From Roseomonas sp. AR75 (GTDB taxonomy: Bacteria > Pseudomonadota > Alphaproteobacteria > Acetobacterales > Acetobacteraceae), in NCBI RefSeq assembly GCF_005222815.1, contig NZ_STGB01000006.1, positions 620,001 through 684,000 of the forward strand: a stretch of 64,000 nt of DNA, in the 5' to 3' direction. The stretch's first letter is position 1. Each line of letters begins with the position of its first letter. This document shows, in pieces, positions 25,920 through 34,226 of the stretch. The notes under the pieces are model-generated. The model saw nothing but the letters and a program-made list of their open reading frames with translations. It was not told where the DNA came from and did not search any database. The position numbers were made by a program, and so were the translations under genes.

Positions 25920-26851
25920 TGGGCTCCCGCTGGGCGACGCTGATCATCCTCGCGGCCGTCATCGGCACGATCCCCTGGTTCTTCCCGACCGGCTTCTACT
26001 TCCGTGTGGCCGCGCTGATCTGGGTGACGGCGCTGGCCGCGGTCGGGCTGCAGATCCTGATGGGGCAGGCGGGGCAGGTCAGCCTTGGCCATGCCGGCTT
26101 CGTCGGGATCGGTGCCTACACCATGGCGCTCGGGCCCAAGCTGCTGGGGATCGACGTGCTGCTCTGCCTGCCGCTCGGCGCTGCCATCGCGGGCGGCGTG
26201 GCCTTCGTAGTCGGCCGGCCGATCCTGAAGCTCAAGGGCCACTACCTGGCGGTCGCCACGCTCGGCTTCGGCATGCTGGTGACGATGGTGCTGGTGAACG
26301 AGTTTGCGCTCACCGGCGGTCCCGACGGCATCCGCGTGCCGCGCGCGGAGATCGGCGAATGGCGCATCCGCGGCGGCGAGACCTTCTACTGGATCACCGG
26401 CGTCGCGCTGCTGATCGGCGTCTGGATCGCGCTGAACCTGCAGGCGAGCCCGGCGGGCCGGGCGCTGGCGGCGCTGCATGACAGCGAGGTCGCGGCGCGC
26501 ACGGTGGGCATCGATGTGGCGAAGCACAAGCTGCGCGCCTTCGTCATCGCCGCCGTCTATGCCGCGGTGGCCGGCGGGCTGCTCGCGCTGATGAACGGCT
26601 TCGTCACGCCGGATGCGGCGGGCTTCCTCGCTTCCATCGAATACGTGACGATGGTGGTGATCGGGGGCCTCGCCTCGGTGCCCGGCGCGGTGGTCGGCGC
26701 GGCGCTGCTGGTGCTGCTGCCGCAGACGCTGACCTTCCTGCACGACTACGAGCAGGCGGCGATCGGCCTGCTCATCATGCTGTTCATGATTTTTCTTCGC
26801 GCCGGCATCGTGCCGGGCCTGGCGGGACTGCTCCGCCGCAAGCCGGCATGA
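25919..26851 (+). CDS. Branched-chain amino acid-type ABC transporter permease, LivM family
   Basis: A 310-residue integral membrane protein with about nine to ten hydrophobic segments. It shows the LivM motifs GQAGQVSLGHAGFVGIGAY (about 45-63), LRGHYLAVATLGF-like LKGHYLAVATLGF and DVAKHKLRAFVIAA near 200. It pairs with the upstream permease to form the membrane channel. ATG 25919 overlaps the preceding TGA (TGATG); a GTG three bases earlier is possible. Its stop overlaps the ATPase start by 4 bp. Confidence 0.94.
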   Translation: MGSRWATLIILAAVIGTIPWFFPTGFYFRVAALIWVTALAAVGLQILMGQAGQVSLGHAGFVGIGAYTMALGPKLLGIDVLLCLPLGAAIAGGVAFVVGRPILKLKGHYLAVATLGFGMLVTMVLVNEFALTGGPDGIRVPRAEIGEWRIRGGETFYWITGVALLIGVWIALNLQASPAGRALAALHDSEVAARTVGIDVAKHKLRAFVIAAVYAAVAGGLLALMNGFVTPDAAGFLASIEYVTMVVIGGLASVPGAVVGAALLVLLPQTLTFLHDYEQAAIGLLIMLFMIFLRAGIVPGLAGLLRRKPA

Positions 26852-27645
26852 GTTCCCGCGGCGAGGCCCTGCTGTCGGCCGAAGGCATCGGCATCGCCTT
26901 CGGCGGGCTGCGCGCGCTCGATGGCGTCGGCTTTTCCGCGCGCGCGGGAGAGATCCTCGCCATCATCGGCCCGAACGGCGCAGGCAAGACCACGCTGTTC
27001 AACATCGTCTCCGGCCTCTACCGCGCGAGCGAGGGACGCATCGTGCTGGACGGGCAGGACGTGACGCAGGCGCCGCCGCACCGCCTGGCGGCGCTGGGCC
27101 TGTCGCGCACCTTCCAGAACCTGCAGGTGTTCTTCCGCATGACGGCGCTGGAGAACGTGATGGCGGGGCGGCACCTGCGCGAAGGCTCGACGCTGTTCGC
27201 CGACCTGTTCCGGCTGCCGCGCTCGCGCCGCGCCAATGCGGCGACGCGCGATGCCGCGATGGCGCTGCTGGAGGAGGTGGGGCTGGCCGACACGGCCGAG
27301 CTGCCCGCCGGCTCGCTGCCCTACGGCGCGCTGAAGCGGCTGGAGATCGCGCGCGCGCTGGCGACCGAGCCGCGCGTGCTGCTGCTGGACGAGCCCGCCG
27401 CCGGCTGCAACCCCGTGGAAACGGAGGAGATCGACGGCCTCATCGCGCAGGTCGCCGCGCGCGGTGTCGCGGTGGTGCTGATCGAGCACGACATGAAGCT
27501 GGTGATGCGCATCAGCCGCCATGTCGTCGTGCTGAACCAGGGCCGCATGCTGGCGGAAGGCACGCCCGAGCAGGTGCGCACGAACCCCGAGGTGATCGCC
27601 GCCTATCTCGGCACGCATGGCGTGAAGGAGGCCAGTCTTGCTTGA
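26848..27645 (+). CDS. ABC transporter ATP-binding protein, LivG family
   Basis: A 265-residue cytosolic ATPase. Walker A GPNGAGKTT is at 41-49, the signature region reads LPYGALKRLEIARAL (about 157-171), and Walker B LLLDEPAAG at about 178-186 is followed by the His-switch VLIEHDM. The signature has GAL where GQQ is more usual for this family. It ends with the LivG-type extended C-terminal segment (GTPEQVRTNPEVIAAYLG). It overlaps the next ATPase gene by 8 bp. Confidence 0.95.
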   Translation: MSSRGEALLSAEGIGIAFGGLRALDGVGFSARAGEILAIIGPNGAGKTTLFNIVSGLYRASEGRIVLDGQDVTQAPPHRLAALGLSRTFQNLQVFFRMTALENVMAGRHLREGSTLFADLFRLPRSRRANAATRDAAMALLEEVGLADTAELPAGSLPYGALKRLEIARALATEPRVLLLDEPAAGCNPVETEEIDGLIAQVAARGVAVVLIEHDMKLVMRISRHVVVLNQGRMLAEGTPEQVRTNPEVIAAYLGTHGVKEASLA

Positions 27646-28339
27646 GGTGCGGGACCTGCAATCCGCCTATGGCCGGATCCTCGCACTGAAGGGCGTCTCG
27701 CTGCGCGTCGAGACCGGCGAGATCACCGCGATCGTCGGCGGCAACGGCGCGGGCAAGACGACGCTGCTGCGCTGCCTCTCCGGCGTGCAGCCGGTCAGCG
27801 CCGGCCGCGTGACCTTCCATGGCGAGGACATCACCGGCTGGACGCCGCATCGCCGCGTCGCAGCCGGCATCGCGCAATCGCCCGAGGGCCGGCAGGTCTT
27901 CGGCCCTCTGTCCGTCGAGGACAATCTGCGCCTGGGTGCGTTCCGCCGCGGGCGCGCGACAACGGACGAGAATCTGGAAAGCGTCTTCGCGATGTTCCCG
28001 ATCCTGCGCGAGAAGCGCGCGCTGCCGGCCGCGGGGCTTTCCGGCGGGCAGCAGCAGATGCTGGCGATCGGCCGCGCGCTGATGAGCGAGCCGCGGCTGC
28101 TGCTGCTGGACGAGCCGAGCATGGGCCTGGCGCCGGTGCTGGTGGACCAGATCCTGGAGTCGGTGTTGGCGCTGAAGCGTTCCGGCGTCACGGTGCTGCT
28201 GGTGGAGCAGAATGCGAGTGCGGCGCTGGCGATCGCGGACCGGGGCTATGTCATCGAGACGGGGAAGATCGCCTTCAGTGGAACGGGGCCGGCGCTGCTC
28301 CATGATCCGGGGGTGCGGGAGGCTTATCTGGGGGTGTAG
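27638..28339 (+). CDS. ABC transporter ATP-binding protein, LivF family
   Basis: A 233-residue cytosolic ATPase. Walker A GGNGAGKTT (34-42), the signature LSGGQQQM (134-141), Walker B LLLLDEPSMGLAP and the H-loop-position segment VLLVEQN (glutamine in place of histidine, as usual for LivF) are all present. The start is TTG at 27638 inside the end of livG, which is normal for tightly packed Liv operons. It is the last gene of the transporter operon; a palindromic repeat follows 20 bp later. Confidence 0.95.
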   Translation: MLEVRDLQSAYGRILALKGVSLRVETGEITAIVGGNGAGKTTLLRCLSGVQPVSAGRVTFHGEDITGWTPHRRVAAGIAQSPEGRQVFGPLSVEDNLRLGAFRRGRATTDENLESVFAMFPILREKRALPAAGLSGGQQQMLAIGRALMSEPRLLLLDEPSMGLAPVLVDQILESVLALKRSGVTVLLVEQNASAALAIADRGYVIETGKIAFSGTGPALLHDPGVREAYLGV

Positions 28340-28359
28340 CGGGTATGGGTTTCGGCTTA

Positions 28360-28399
28360 CCCCCCACCCCATCCCTCCCCCGTAAACGGGGGAGGGGGG
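28360..28399 (+). repeat. Palindromic repeat element, copy 4
   Basis: CCCCCCACCCCAT is followed by the hairpin CCCTCCCCCG-TAAA-CGGGGGAGGG. It lies just after the transporter operon and likely doubles as its transcription end. It is almost identical to copies 5 and 6. Confidence 0.75.
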
Positions 28400-28455
28400 C
28401 TCGCAGCGCCGTCGGCTGGCGCCCGTCGCATAACCGAGCCTACAGCGCGCAGTGC

Positions 28456-28496
28456 TTCCCTCCCCCGTTTACGGGGGAGGGATAGGGTGGGGGGAA
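28456..28496 (-). repeat. Palindromic repeat element, copy 5 (left boundary of the DUF559 gene)
   Basis: Read on the minus strand it starts TTCCCCCCACCCTATCCCTC and closes the hairpin with CGGGGGAGGGAA. It is in inverted orientation to copy 6 and differs from it at only two or three positions over 40 bp. The TAA stop of the DUF559 gene sits in the hairpin loop. Confidence 0.78.
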
Positions 28497-28840
28497 GCCG
28501 ACTTCCGCAGTTCCGCGATCACCTCGGCAATCCGCAGCAGAACACCGTCGAGGTTCTCGGTCACCTCATTGTTCCAGAACCGCAGTACGTTCCACCCCGC
28601 CTCACGCATCGCGGCATCGCGCACGGCGTCTCGCATATCGCCGTGCTGGCCGCCATCCACCTCGACGACGAGGCGCAATTCGACGCAGGCGAAGTCGGCA
28701 ATGTACGGAGGGATCGCATGCTGGCGGCGGAAGGTGGCGCCGAGCGCGTCGAGGCGGATCGCGCGCCAGAGCTTGTGTTCTGTCGGGGTCATGTCGCGGC
28801 GAAGGCTGCGCGCGCGGTCGCGGAGGCCGTGGTCGCGCAT
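28469..28840 (-). CDS. DUF559 endonuclease-like protein
   Basis: A 123-residue protein of the DUF559 family, related to very-short-patch-repair and restriction-type endonucleases. A PD-(D/E)xK-like core is visible: Asp49 in YIADF, Glu60 and Asp62 in VVEVDGGQH, then the conserved RFWNNEV segment (about 87-93). The C-terminus (SASPHPIPPP) is encoded by the flanking palindromic repeat and the stop lies in its loop. ATG 28840 gives the family start RDHGLRDRARSLRRDMT. Its cellular role is not established; the repeat-bounded setting suggests mobility or repeat processing. Confidence 0.85.
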   Translation of the reverse strand: MRDHGLRDRARSLRRDMTPTEHKLWRAIRLDALGATFRRQHAIPPYIADFACVELRLVVEVDGGQHGDMRDAVRDAAMREAGWNVLRFWNNEVTENLDGVLLRIAEVIAELRKSASPHPIPPP

Positions 28841-28846
28841 ATCGGG

Positions 28847-28886
28847 TTCCCCCCACCCCATCCCTCCCCCGTGAACGGGGGAGGGA
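28847..28886 (+). repeat. Palindromic repeat element, copy 6 (right boundary of the DUF559 gene)
   Basis: TTCCCCCCACCCCATCCCTC is followed by a hairpin with a GTGAA-type loop and the closing arm CGGGGGAGGGA. It begins 7 bp upstream of the DUF559 start codon, so the gene is bracketed by inverted copies 5 and 6. Confidence 0.78.
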
Positions 28887-28928
28887 GCCGCTACAAGTCG
28901 TTCGGGGCCACTCCGCCTTTCGCGACGA

Positions 28929-29147
28929 TCATGGTGCTCGTTGGAAGCCGTCTGCTTCCATTTGCTCGACGCAGGCCCGAAGGTCCACTGCGTCGCGCAT
29001 GGAAGGCAATATGAAGTAGAACTCGGTCGTGCAGGTCACGGCGGCTCCAGTCTCCGATCGAACGAGCCGAACTGAATCGCGCGAGCACGCGGACAAGAGA
29101 ACTGCCCCAGCAAGCAGCGCGGCGACAGCGGGCAGGGGGCGGGCCAT
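28929..29147 (-). CDS. Small predicted lipoprotein
   Basis: A 72-residue protein with a hydrophobic leader (MARPLPAVAALLAGAVLLSA) directly followed by Cys21, a classic lipobox (LSAC), so it is probably lipid-anchored in the periplasm. The mature part has three more cysteines, two flanking the acidic DAVDLRACVEQMEADGF tail. The ATG overlaps the prfC stop (TGATG), implying translational coupling. The family is not recognised. Confidence 0.65.
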   Translation of the reverse strand: MARPLPAVAALLAGAVLLSACSRDSVRLVRSETGAAVTCTTEFYFILPSMRDAVDLRACVEQMEADGFQRAP

Positions 29148-30757
29148 CACCGCGCCATCTGCACCACGCCATGCTGCTCCCGCACCGCGTGGAACTTCAG
29201 CGCCGGAAAATCCTCTTCCGCCCGCTTGCGCCGCCAGTCGGAGCTGAACAGCGCAACATACTCGCCGTCATGGTCCTCCGCCGTGTCGCTGCGGTTGGTT
29301 GCGGCCCAGCGATCGATCTCGCCGCGGTCGCCGGTGATCCAGCGCAGCACCTGCCAGCGCGTGGCGTCGAAGCCCGCCGGCACGCCGTATTCGACCTTCA
29401 GCCGCGATTGCAGCACGTCAAGCTGAAGCTGCCCCACTACGCCCACCACCGGCGGGCTGCCGTCCAACGGACGAAAAATCTGCACCACGCCTTCCTCGGC
29501 CAACTGGTCGAGCGCGGTGCGCAGCTTCTTCGCCAGCATCGGGTCCTCCAGCCGCACATGTCGAAGGATCTCGGGTGCAAATGACGGAACACCCTTGAAA
29601 TTGACCTCCTCGCCCTCGGTCAGCGTGTCGCCGATGCGCAGCGTGCCGTGGTTGGCGATGCCCACCACGTCGCCCGGCCAGGCCTCCTCGGCCACCTGGC
29701 GTTCCTTGGCGAAGAAGAACAGCGGCGCGTTCACCGGCACCTGCTTGCCGGTGCGCACCTGGCGCAGGCGCATGCCCTTGGTCAGCCGCCCGCTGCACAG
29801 CCGCACGAAGGCGACGCGGTCGCGGTGGTTGGGGTCCATGTTGGCCTGGACCTTGAAGACGAAGCCGGTCAGGCGCGGCTCCTCCGGCTCCACGTTGCGC
29901 GGGTCGGCCGGGCGCATGCCGGGCGGGGGGGCGAAGCGCGAGAGGCCTTCCAGCAGGTGGCCCACGCCGAAGTCGCGCAGCGCGCTGCCGAAGAACACAG
30001 GCGTCAGCGTGCCCTCGCGGAAGGCTTCGAGGTCGAAGGGCTTCAGGCCGGCCTCGGCCAGCAGCACCTCCTCCTCGAGCGCCGTGGCGCGCTCGGCGCC
30101 GACCAGCTCCGCGATCTTCGGGTCGTCGTAGCCGCTGACCGAAATACCTTCGTCCTCGGTCGCGTCCACCGGCATCAGGCGCTTGGCCAGGATGTCGTAG
30201 GTGCCCCAGAACTCGCTGGCGCGGCCGACCGGCCAGGCGACCGGGGCGGCATCGAGCGCGAGCGTCTTCTCGATCTCGTCGATCAGCTCGAAGGGATCGC
30301 GTGCCTCGCGGTCCATCTTGTTGACGAAGGTGACGATCGGGATGTCGCGCAGGCGGCACACCTCGAACAGCTTGCGGGTCTGGCTCTCGATGCCCTTGGC
30401 GGCGTCGAGCACCATCACCGCGGCGTCCACCGCCGTCAGCGTGCGGTAGGTGTCCTCGGAGAAATCCTCGTGGCCCGGCGTGTCGAGCAGGTTGAACACC
30501 ACGCCCGCACGCTCGAAGGTCATGACGCTGGTCGCGACGGAGATGCCGCGGTCCTGCTCGATCTTCATCCAGTCCGACCGCGTGCGTCGCGCATTGCCCT
30601 TGGCGCGCACCGCGCCGGCAAGCTGTATCGCGCCGCCCTTCAGCAGCAGCTTCTCGGTCAGCGTGGTCTTGCCCGCGTCGGGGTGGGCGATGATCGCGAA
30701 GGTGCGCCGCCGCGCGGCTTCCCGCGCGACCGCGTCAACGGCCAGGGTTTCGCTCAT
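29147..30757 (-). CDS. prfC: Peptide chain release factor 3
   Basis: A 536-residue translational GTPase that recycles class I release factors from the ribosome after termination. The G1 motif is AHPDAGKTT (24-32), G3 is DTPGHEDF and G4 is NKMDREARDP, followed by the EF-Tu-like domain II and the RF3-specific C-terminal region (VVGVVGQLQLDVLQSRLKVE). Its length is standard. It is followed by an overlapping small lipoprotein gene. Confidence 0.97.
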   Translation of the reverse strand: MSETLAVDAVAREAARRRTFAIIAHPDAGKTTLTEKLLLKGGAIQLAGAVRAKGNARRTRSDWMKIEQDRGISVATSVMTFERAGVVFNLLDTPGHEDFSEDTYRTLTAVDAAVMVLDAAKGIESQTRKLFEVCRLRDIPIVTFVNKMDREARDPFELIDEIEKTLALDAAPVAWPVGRASEFWGTYDILAKRLMPVDATEDEGISVSGYDDPKIAELVGAERATALEEEVLLAEAGLKPFDLEAFREGTLTPVFFGSALRDFGVGHLLEGLSRFAPPPGMRPADPRNVEPEEPRLTGFVFKVQANMDPNHRDRVAFVRLCSGRLTKGMRLRQVRTGKQVPVNAPLFFFAKERQVAEEAWPGDVVGIANHGTLRIGDTLTEGEEVNFKGVPSFAPEILRHVRLEDPMLAKKLRTALDQLAEEGVVQIFRPLDGSPPVVGVVGQLQLDVLQSRLKVEYGVPAGFDATRWQVLRWITGDRGEIDRWAATNRSDTAEDHDGEYVALFSSDWRRKRAEEDFPALKFHAVREQHGVVQMAR

Positions 30758-30790
30758 GGCCGGGCATATAGCGTTTCGCGGCCCGCCGTA

Positions 30791-31759
30791 TCAGCCCCGG
30801 GAGCGTTCCAATAACCGCACCAGCCCATGCACCCCGCGCATCACCGGGGCGGGGTGGTCCAGCCGCTCCGCCATCTCGACCAGGGCGCCGATGATCGGGC
30901 CGAGTTCCAGCCGCCGCCCGGCCTCCAGGTCCTGCAGCATGGAGGTGCGGAAGGCGCCGATGCGGCGGGTGACGGCCATGCGCTCCGCGATGGAGCCGAG
31001 CGGCGCCAGGCCGATCGCCTGCCCGAGCGTGTCCATCTCCGCCATCATCGCCTCCGCCAGGCCGCGGACGCCGGGCTCGTCCAGCATGTCGGAGAGCGTC
31101 GCGCGGCAGAGGGCGCTGAGCGGGTTCATGTTCGAATTGCCCCAGAGCTTGCGCCAGATCTCCTGGCGCAGGGCGACGGTGGGCTCGGCCGGGATGCCGC
31201 CGGCGCGGAGCGTGGCGACCGTTGCGTCCAGCAGGGCGGCATTGCCGGTGCCCATGTCGCCGATCGGCAGGCGGTCGGCCTTCGCCAGGCGGATCACCCC
31301 GGGCGCCGCCACGCTGGCGGCGGCATGCACCACCGCGGCCAGGATGCGCCCGGGTGGGATGGCGGCCGCGAGCGCCCCTCCGGGGTCAACGCTGTCCAGC
31401 GCCTGGCCCTGCAGCCTGCCGCCGAAGCCCTGGAGGAAGAACCAGGGCACGCCGTTCTGGGCCGAGAGCACGCGCGTCTGCGGCCCCATCGCGGCCTGGA
31501 TCAACGGCAGAGCGCCCGGCAGGTCCTGGCCCTTGATCCCCAGCACCAGCAGGTCCGGAAGCGGGAGGGCGTCCGGGCTCTCCGCGGCGCGGATGGGGTG
31601 GCGCTGCTCGGCGGCGCCGTCGCGCAGGACCAGGCCGTCCCGCCGGAGCGCCGCGAGCGTGGCGCCGCGGGCGAGCGCCGAAACCTCCGCCCCGCCGGCC
31701 GCAAAGCCCGCAGCCAGCCAGCCGCCGATCGCGCCGATGCCGAGAACCGTGACCTTCAT
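30791..31759 (-). CDS. Ketopantoate reductase family protein (PanE/ApbA-like)
   Basis: A 322-residue NADPH-dependent reductase of the 2-dehydropantoate 2-reductase family. The Rossmann motif VLGIGAIGGWLA is at residues 5-16, the catalytic-region lysine lies in VLGIKGQDL, and the C-terminal helical domain holds LWGNSNMNPLSALCRATL with the conserved asparagine/serine cluster. Paralogues outside the pantothenate pathway are common in bacteria with large catabolic repertoires, so the symbol panE is not given. It is divergent from a Bug binding-protein gene. Confidence 0.88.
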   Translation of the reverse strand: MKVTVLGIGAIGGWLAAGFAAGGAEVSALARGATLAALRRDGLVLRDGAAEQRHPIRAAESPDALPLPDLLVLGIKGQDLPGALPLIQAAMGPQTRVLSAQNGVPWFFLQGFGGRLQGQALDSVDPGGALAAAIPPGRILAAVVHAAASVAAPGVIRLAKADRLPIGDMGTGNAALLDATVATLRAGGIPAEPTVALRQEIWRKLWGNSNMNPLSALCRATLSDMLDEPGVRGLAEAMMAEMDTLGQAIGLAPLGSIAERMAVTRRIGAFRTSMLQDLEAGRRLELGPIIGALVEMAERLDHPAPVMRGVHGLVRLLERSRG

Positions 31760-31827
31760 GCCGAATCCCTCTGCCCGAAGGGACGCGGTGCGGCAACAAT
31801 GCCAGGCACCGAACCGGAGGACCCTGG

Positions 31828-32793
31828 ATGATCGCGCGCCGCGCCCTGCTCGCCCTGCCCCTGCTGGCCAGCCCAGCCTTCGCGCAGCCGGCGCCCTGGC
31901 CGCAGCGGACGGTGCGGCTGATCGTGCCCTTCCCGCCCGGCGGCACCACGGATGTGCTGGCCCGGGCGCTGGCGGCGAAGTGGCAGGAAGGCTGGGGCCA
32001 GCAGGTGGTGGTGGACAACAAGGGCGGCGGCGGCGGCGTGATCGGCACGCAGGAGGCGTTCCGGGCCGCGCCTGACGGCTACACGCTGGTGCTCGGCAAC
32101 AACCAGACCCAGGCGACGAACGGCGCGCTGATGACGAACCTGCCCTACGACCCTGCGGGCTTCGCCGCCATCACGCTGGTCGCGCGCGCCCCGCATGCGC
32201 TGGTGGTGCCGGCGTCCTCCCCCGCGAAGACGGTGGCGGAGCTTGTGGCGCTGGGGCGGCAGCCGGGCAGGGGGCTGTCCTATGCCTCGCCCTCCGCCGG
32301 TTCCTCGGCGCATCTGATGAGCGAGACCTTCGCGCGGCGGAACGGCATGAACGTGACGCATGTGCCCTATCGCGGCGCCGGGCCGGCCGCGCAGGACCTG
32401 GCGGCGGGAACCGTGGATTTCATGATGGCGACCTGGGCGAGCGTCTCCGGACTGGCCTCGGGGGGCCGTATCCGTGCGTTGGGCGTCGGCGGCGCAACGC
32501 GCTTCCCGGACCTGCCGGATGTGCCGACGCTCAAGGAGCTCGGCTACGACTATGTCTCCGGCGATGCCTGGTTCGGCCTTTTCGCGCCGCTCGGTACTCC
32601 GGCGCCGATCCTGGAAAAGGTCCATGAGGCGACGGTCGCGGCGTTGTCGGACCCCGTACTGCGCGGCCGGCTGGAAGCCGCGGGCTTCCGGATCGCGACG
32701 ATGACGCCGGCGGAATTCGGTCCGTTTCACCAAGCCGAGGTCGTGCGCTGGGCGGCGCTGGTGAAGGAATCCGGGGTGACGCTGACGAACTGA
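31828..32793 (+). CDS. Bug family (TctC-like) solute-binding protein, orphan 1
   Basis: A 321-residue periplasmic binding protein with a signal peptide (ARRALLALPLLASPAFAQ). It has the Bug signatures: VRLIVPFPPGGTTDVLARAL, the DNKGGGGGVIGT ligand loop and APDGYTL, and later YRGAGPAAQDLAAGTVDFM. Bug proteins bind small carboxylates; most lack a dedicated transporter, as here where no TctAB genes are adjacent. The substrate is unknown. A GGAGGACCCTGG ribosome site precedes the ATG. Confidence 0.92.
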   Translation: MIARRALLALPLLASPAFAQPAPWPQRTVRLIVPFPPGGTTDVLARALAAKWQEGWGQQVVVDNKGGGGGVIGTQEAFRAAPDGYTLVLGNNQTQATNGALMTNLPYDPAGFAAITLVARAPHALVVPASSPAKTVAELVALGRQPGRGLSYASPSAGSSAHLMSETFARRNGMNVTHVPYRGAGPAAQDLAAGTVDFMMATWASVSGLASGGRIRALGVGGATRFPDLPDVPTLKELGYDYVSGDAWFGLFAPLGTPAPILEKVHEATVAALSDPVLRGRLEAAGFRIATMTPAEFGPFHQAEVVRWAALVKESGVTLTN

Positions 32794-32889
32794 GCCGGCC
32801 GACTCACGAACTGATGAGGGGGGTGGGTTGCGCGCTTCGCACCCCATGACCCCTTCACCTTCGCCTTGCCAAAGGCTACATGGGCCGCG

Positions 32890-33294
32890 ATGCAGACGAA
32901 GAAGCTCTTCGATTTCAACGAGCGCAAGAACGCTGCGGAGGAGGCCCGCAAGGCCGCCGCCGAGAAGTTCTCCGCGATGAAGGCCCGCCTCGACGACCCC
33001 GAGGTGCAGAAGCGCATGGCCGAGCAGAAGGCCGTGGCCGAGGCGCGCGCGGCGCGCGAGGCGGAGAAGCGTGCCGCCAGGCTGGCCGAGAAGCAGGCGG
33101 CCGAGGCGGCCCGCCAGGCCGCGAAGCGCGAGGCCGAGCGGAAGGCGCAGGAAGAACTCGCCCGTCGCCGCGCCGCCGAGATCGAGGCCGCGAACGCCGC
33201 CGCCCGCCGCGCCGCGGACCAGCGCAACCGCGCCGTCACCCTGGCTGCGGCCCACAAGGCGATGCAGGACGCCCGCAAGGCGCGCCAGCGCTGA
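32890..33294 (+). CDS. DUF6481-type coiled-coil protein
   Basis: A 134-residue, very alanine-, lysine-, arginine- and glutamate-rich protein. Apart from the opening TKKLFDFNERKNAAEEARKA it is almost entirely predicted helix with heptad-like repeats (a long single coiled coil). It resembles small alphaproteobacterial proteins annotated DUF6481, of unknown role. ATG 32890 was chosen as it gives the conserved start. It stands alone, convergent with iclR across a hairpin. Confidence 0.72.
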   Translation: MQTKKLFDFNERKNAAEEARKAAAEKFSAMKARLDDPEVQKRMAEQKAVAEARAAREAEKRAARLAEKQAAEAARQAAKREAERKAQEELARRRAAEIEAANAAARRAADQRNRAVTLAAAHKAMQDARKARQR

Positions 33295-33304
33295 CGCTGC
33301 CGTT

Positions 33305-33324
33305 GCGGCGCCGCCCGGCGCCGC
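33305..33324. terminator. Bidirectional hairpin between convergent genes
   Basis: A perfect 8-bp GCGGCGCC/GGCGCCGC stem with a 4-base loop lies between the DUF6481 stop and the IclR gene stop. There is no T-tract; it is a likely shared transcription end. Confidence 0.55.
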
Positions 33325-33351
33325 GATCCCAGTAGCCTGTTTTCACGTCCG

Positions 33352-34161
33352 TCATGACCCCGCCGTCAGCGTCGGCGGAAGTCTCGCGGCAATGCGCGCT
33401 GCCGAGGCCCGCACGGCGGGTGCCAGCGCCAGCAGCGCCTCGCGGCTGAGCCGGAACGCCGGCACCGTCAGGCTGATGGCGCCATGCGGCCGGCCATGCC
33501 GGTCCAGGATCGGCGCGCCGAGGCTCCGTACCTCCGCCGCCTGCTCGCCATCGTCCAGCGCGAAGCCGTCATCGCGTGCTGCATCGAGCGCCGCCTCCAG
33601 CGCCGCGCGCGTGACCAGGGTGTTCGGTGTGTGCCGGACAAGCCGGATGCGACCGAGCAGCGCGGCGCGGTGCTCCGCCGGCAGGAAGGCCAGCACCGCC
33701 TTGCCCGTGCCGCTGCAATAGGCCGGGCCGCGCGCGCCCACCCGCAACCGGAAACTCACGGGATCGCGGCTGTCCACCTGCGCCAGGTACAGCATCTCGT
33801 CGCCGTCCAGCACGGCCAGGCGCACCGTCTCTCCGGTCCGGTCGCGCAGGCCTTCCATCTCCTCCTCGGCGGCGGCGCGCAGGTCGAGTCCGGCCCAGGC
33901 CTGGTTCGCCAGCGCGATCAGGCGCAGCCCGAGCCGCCAGCCGCCGCGCGGGTCCGGCCGGGCGAGCCCCTCCTCCTGCAGAGCCGCCAGGATGCGGTGC
34001 AGCGTCGCCTTGGAATGACCCGTGGCCGCGGCGAGGTCGGTGAAGCGGCACGGCGCCTCGGCCTGCGCGATCGCGGCGAGCACGTCGACATGGCGGGCGA
34101 AGACGCTGCGGGGCGGCGTCGGGATTGGGGGCGCGCGGTCTCTGGGCATGGCTCCGGCCAT
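33352..34161 (-). CDS. IclR family transcriptional regulator
   Basis: A 269-residue regulator with the IclR winged helix (CRFTDLAAATGHSKATLHRILAALQEEGL, about 38-66) and the ligand-binding GAF-like domain (YLAQVDSRDPVSFRLRVGARGPAYCSGTGKAVLAFLP). It is divergent from the DHDPS-like/Bug/enolase operon and separated by 112 bp containing a perfect 7-7-7 palindrome, so it very likely controls that operon and itself. ATG 34161 is used; ATG 34149 is an alternative. Confidence 0.9.
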   Translation of the reverse strand: MAGAMPRDRAPPIPTPPRSVFARHVDVLAAIAQAEAPCRFTDLAAATGHSKATLHRILAALQEEGLARPDPRGGWRLGLRLIALANQAWAGLDLRAAAEEEMEGLRDRTGETVRLAVLDGDEMLYLAQVDSRDPVSFRLRVGARGPAYCSGTGKAVLAFLPAEHRAALLGRIRLVRHTPNTLVTRAALEAALDAARDDGFALDDGEQAAEVRSLGAPILDRHGRPHGAISLTVPAFRLSREALLALAPAVRASAARIAARLPPTLTAGS

Positions 34162-34226
34162 GAGGGGATGCGGGTGCTGCTTGACGCGCCGAGGCGGCGC
34201 GCGGCAAGATCACATAGAACGGAACT

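Noticed and set aside
32794..32889. G-rich/C-rich inverted repeat after the first orphan Bug gene as another copy of the palindromic family
   Set aside because: The arms are imperfect and lack the CCCTCCCCCG core, so it is at most a weak terminator.
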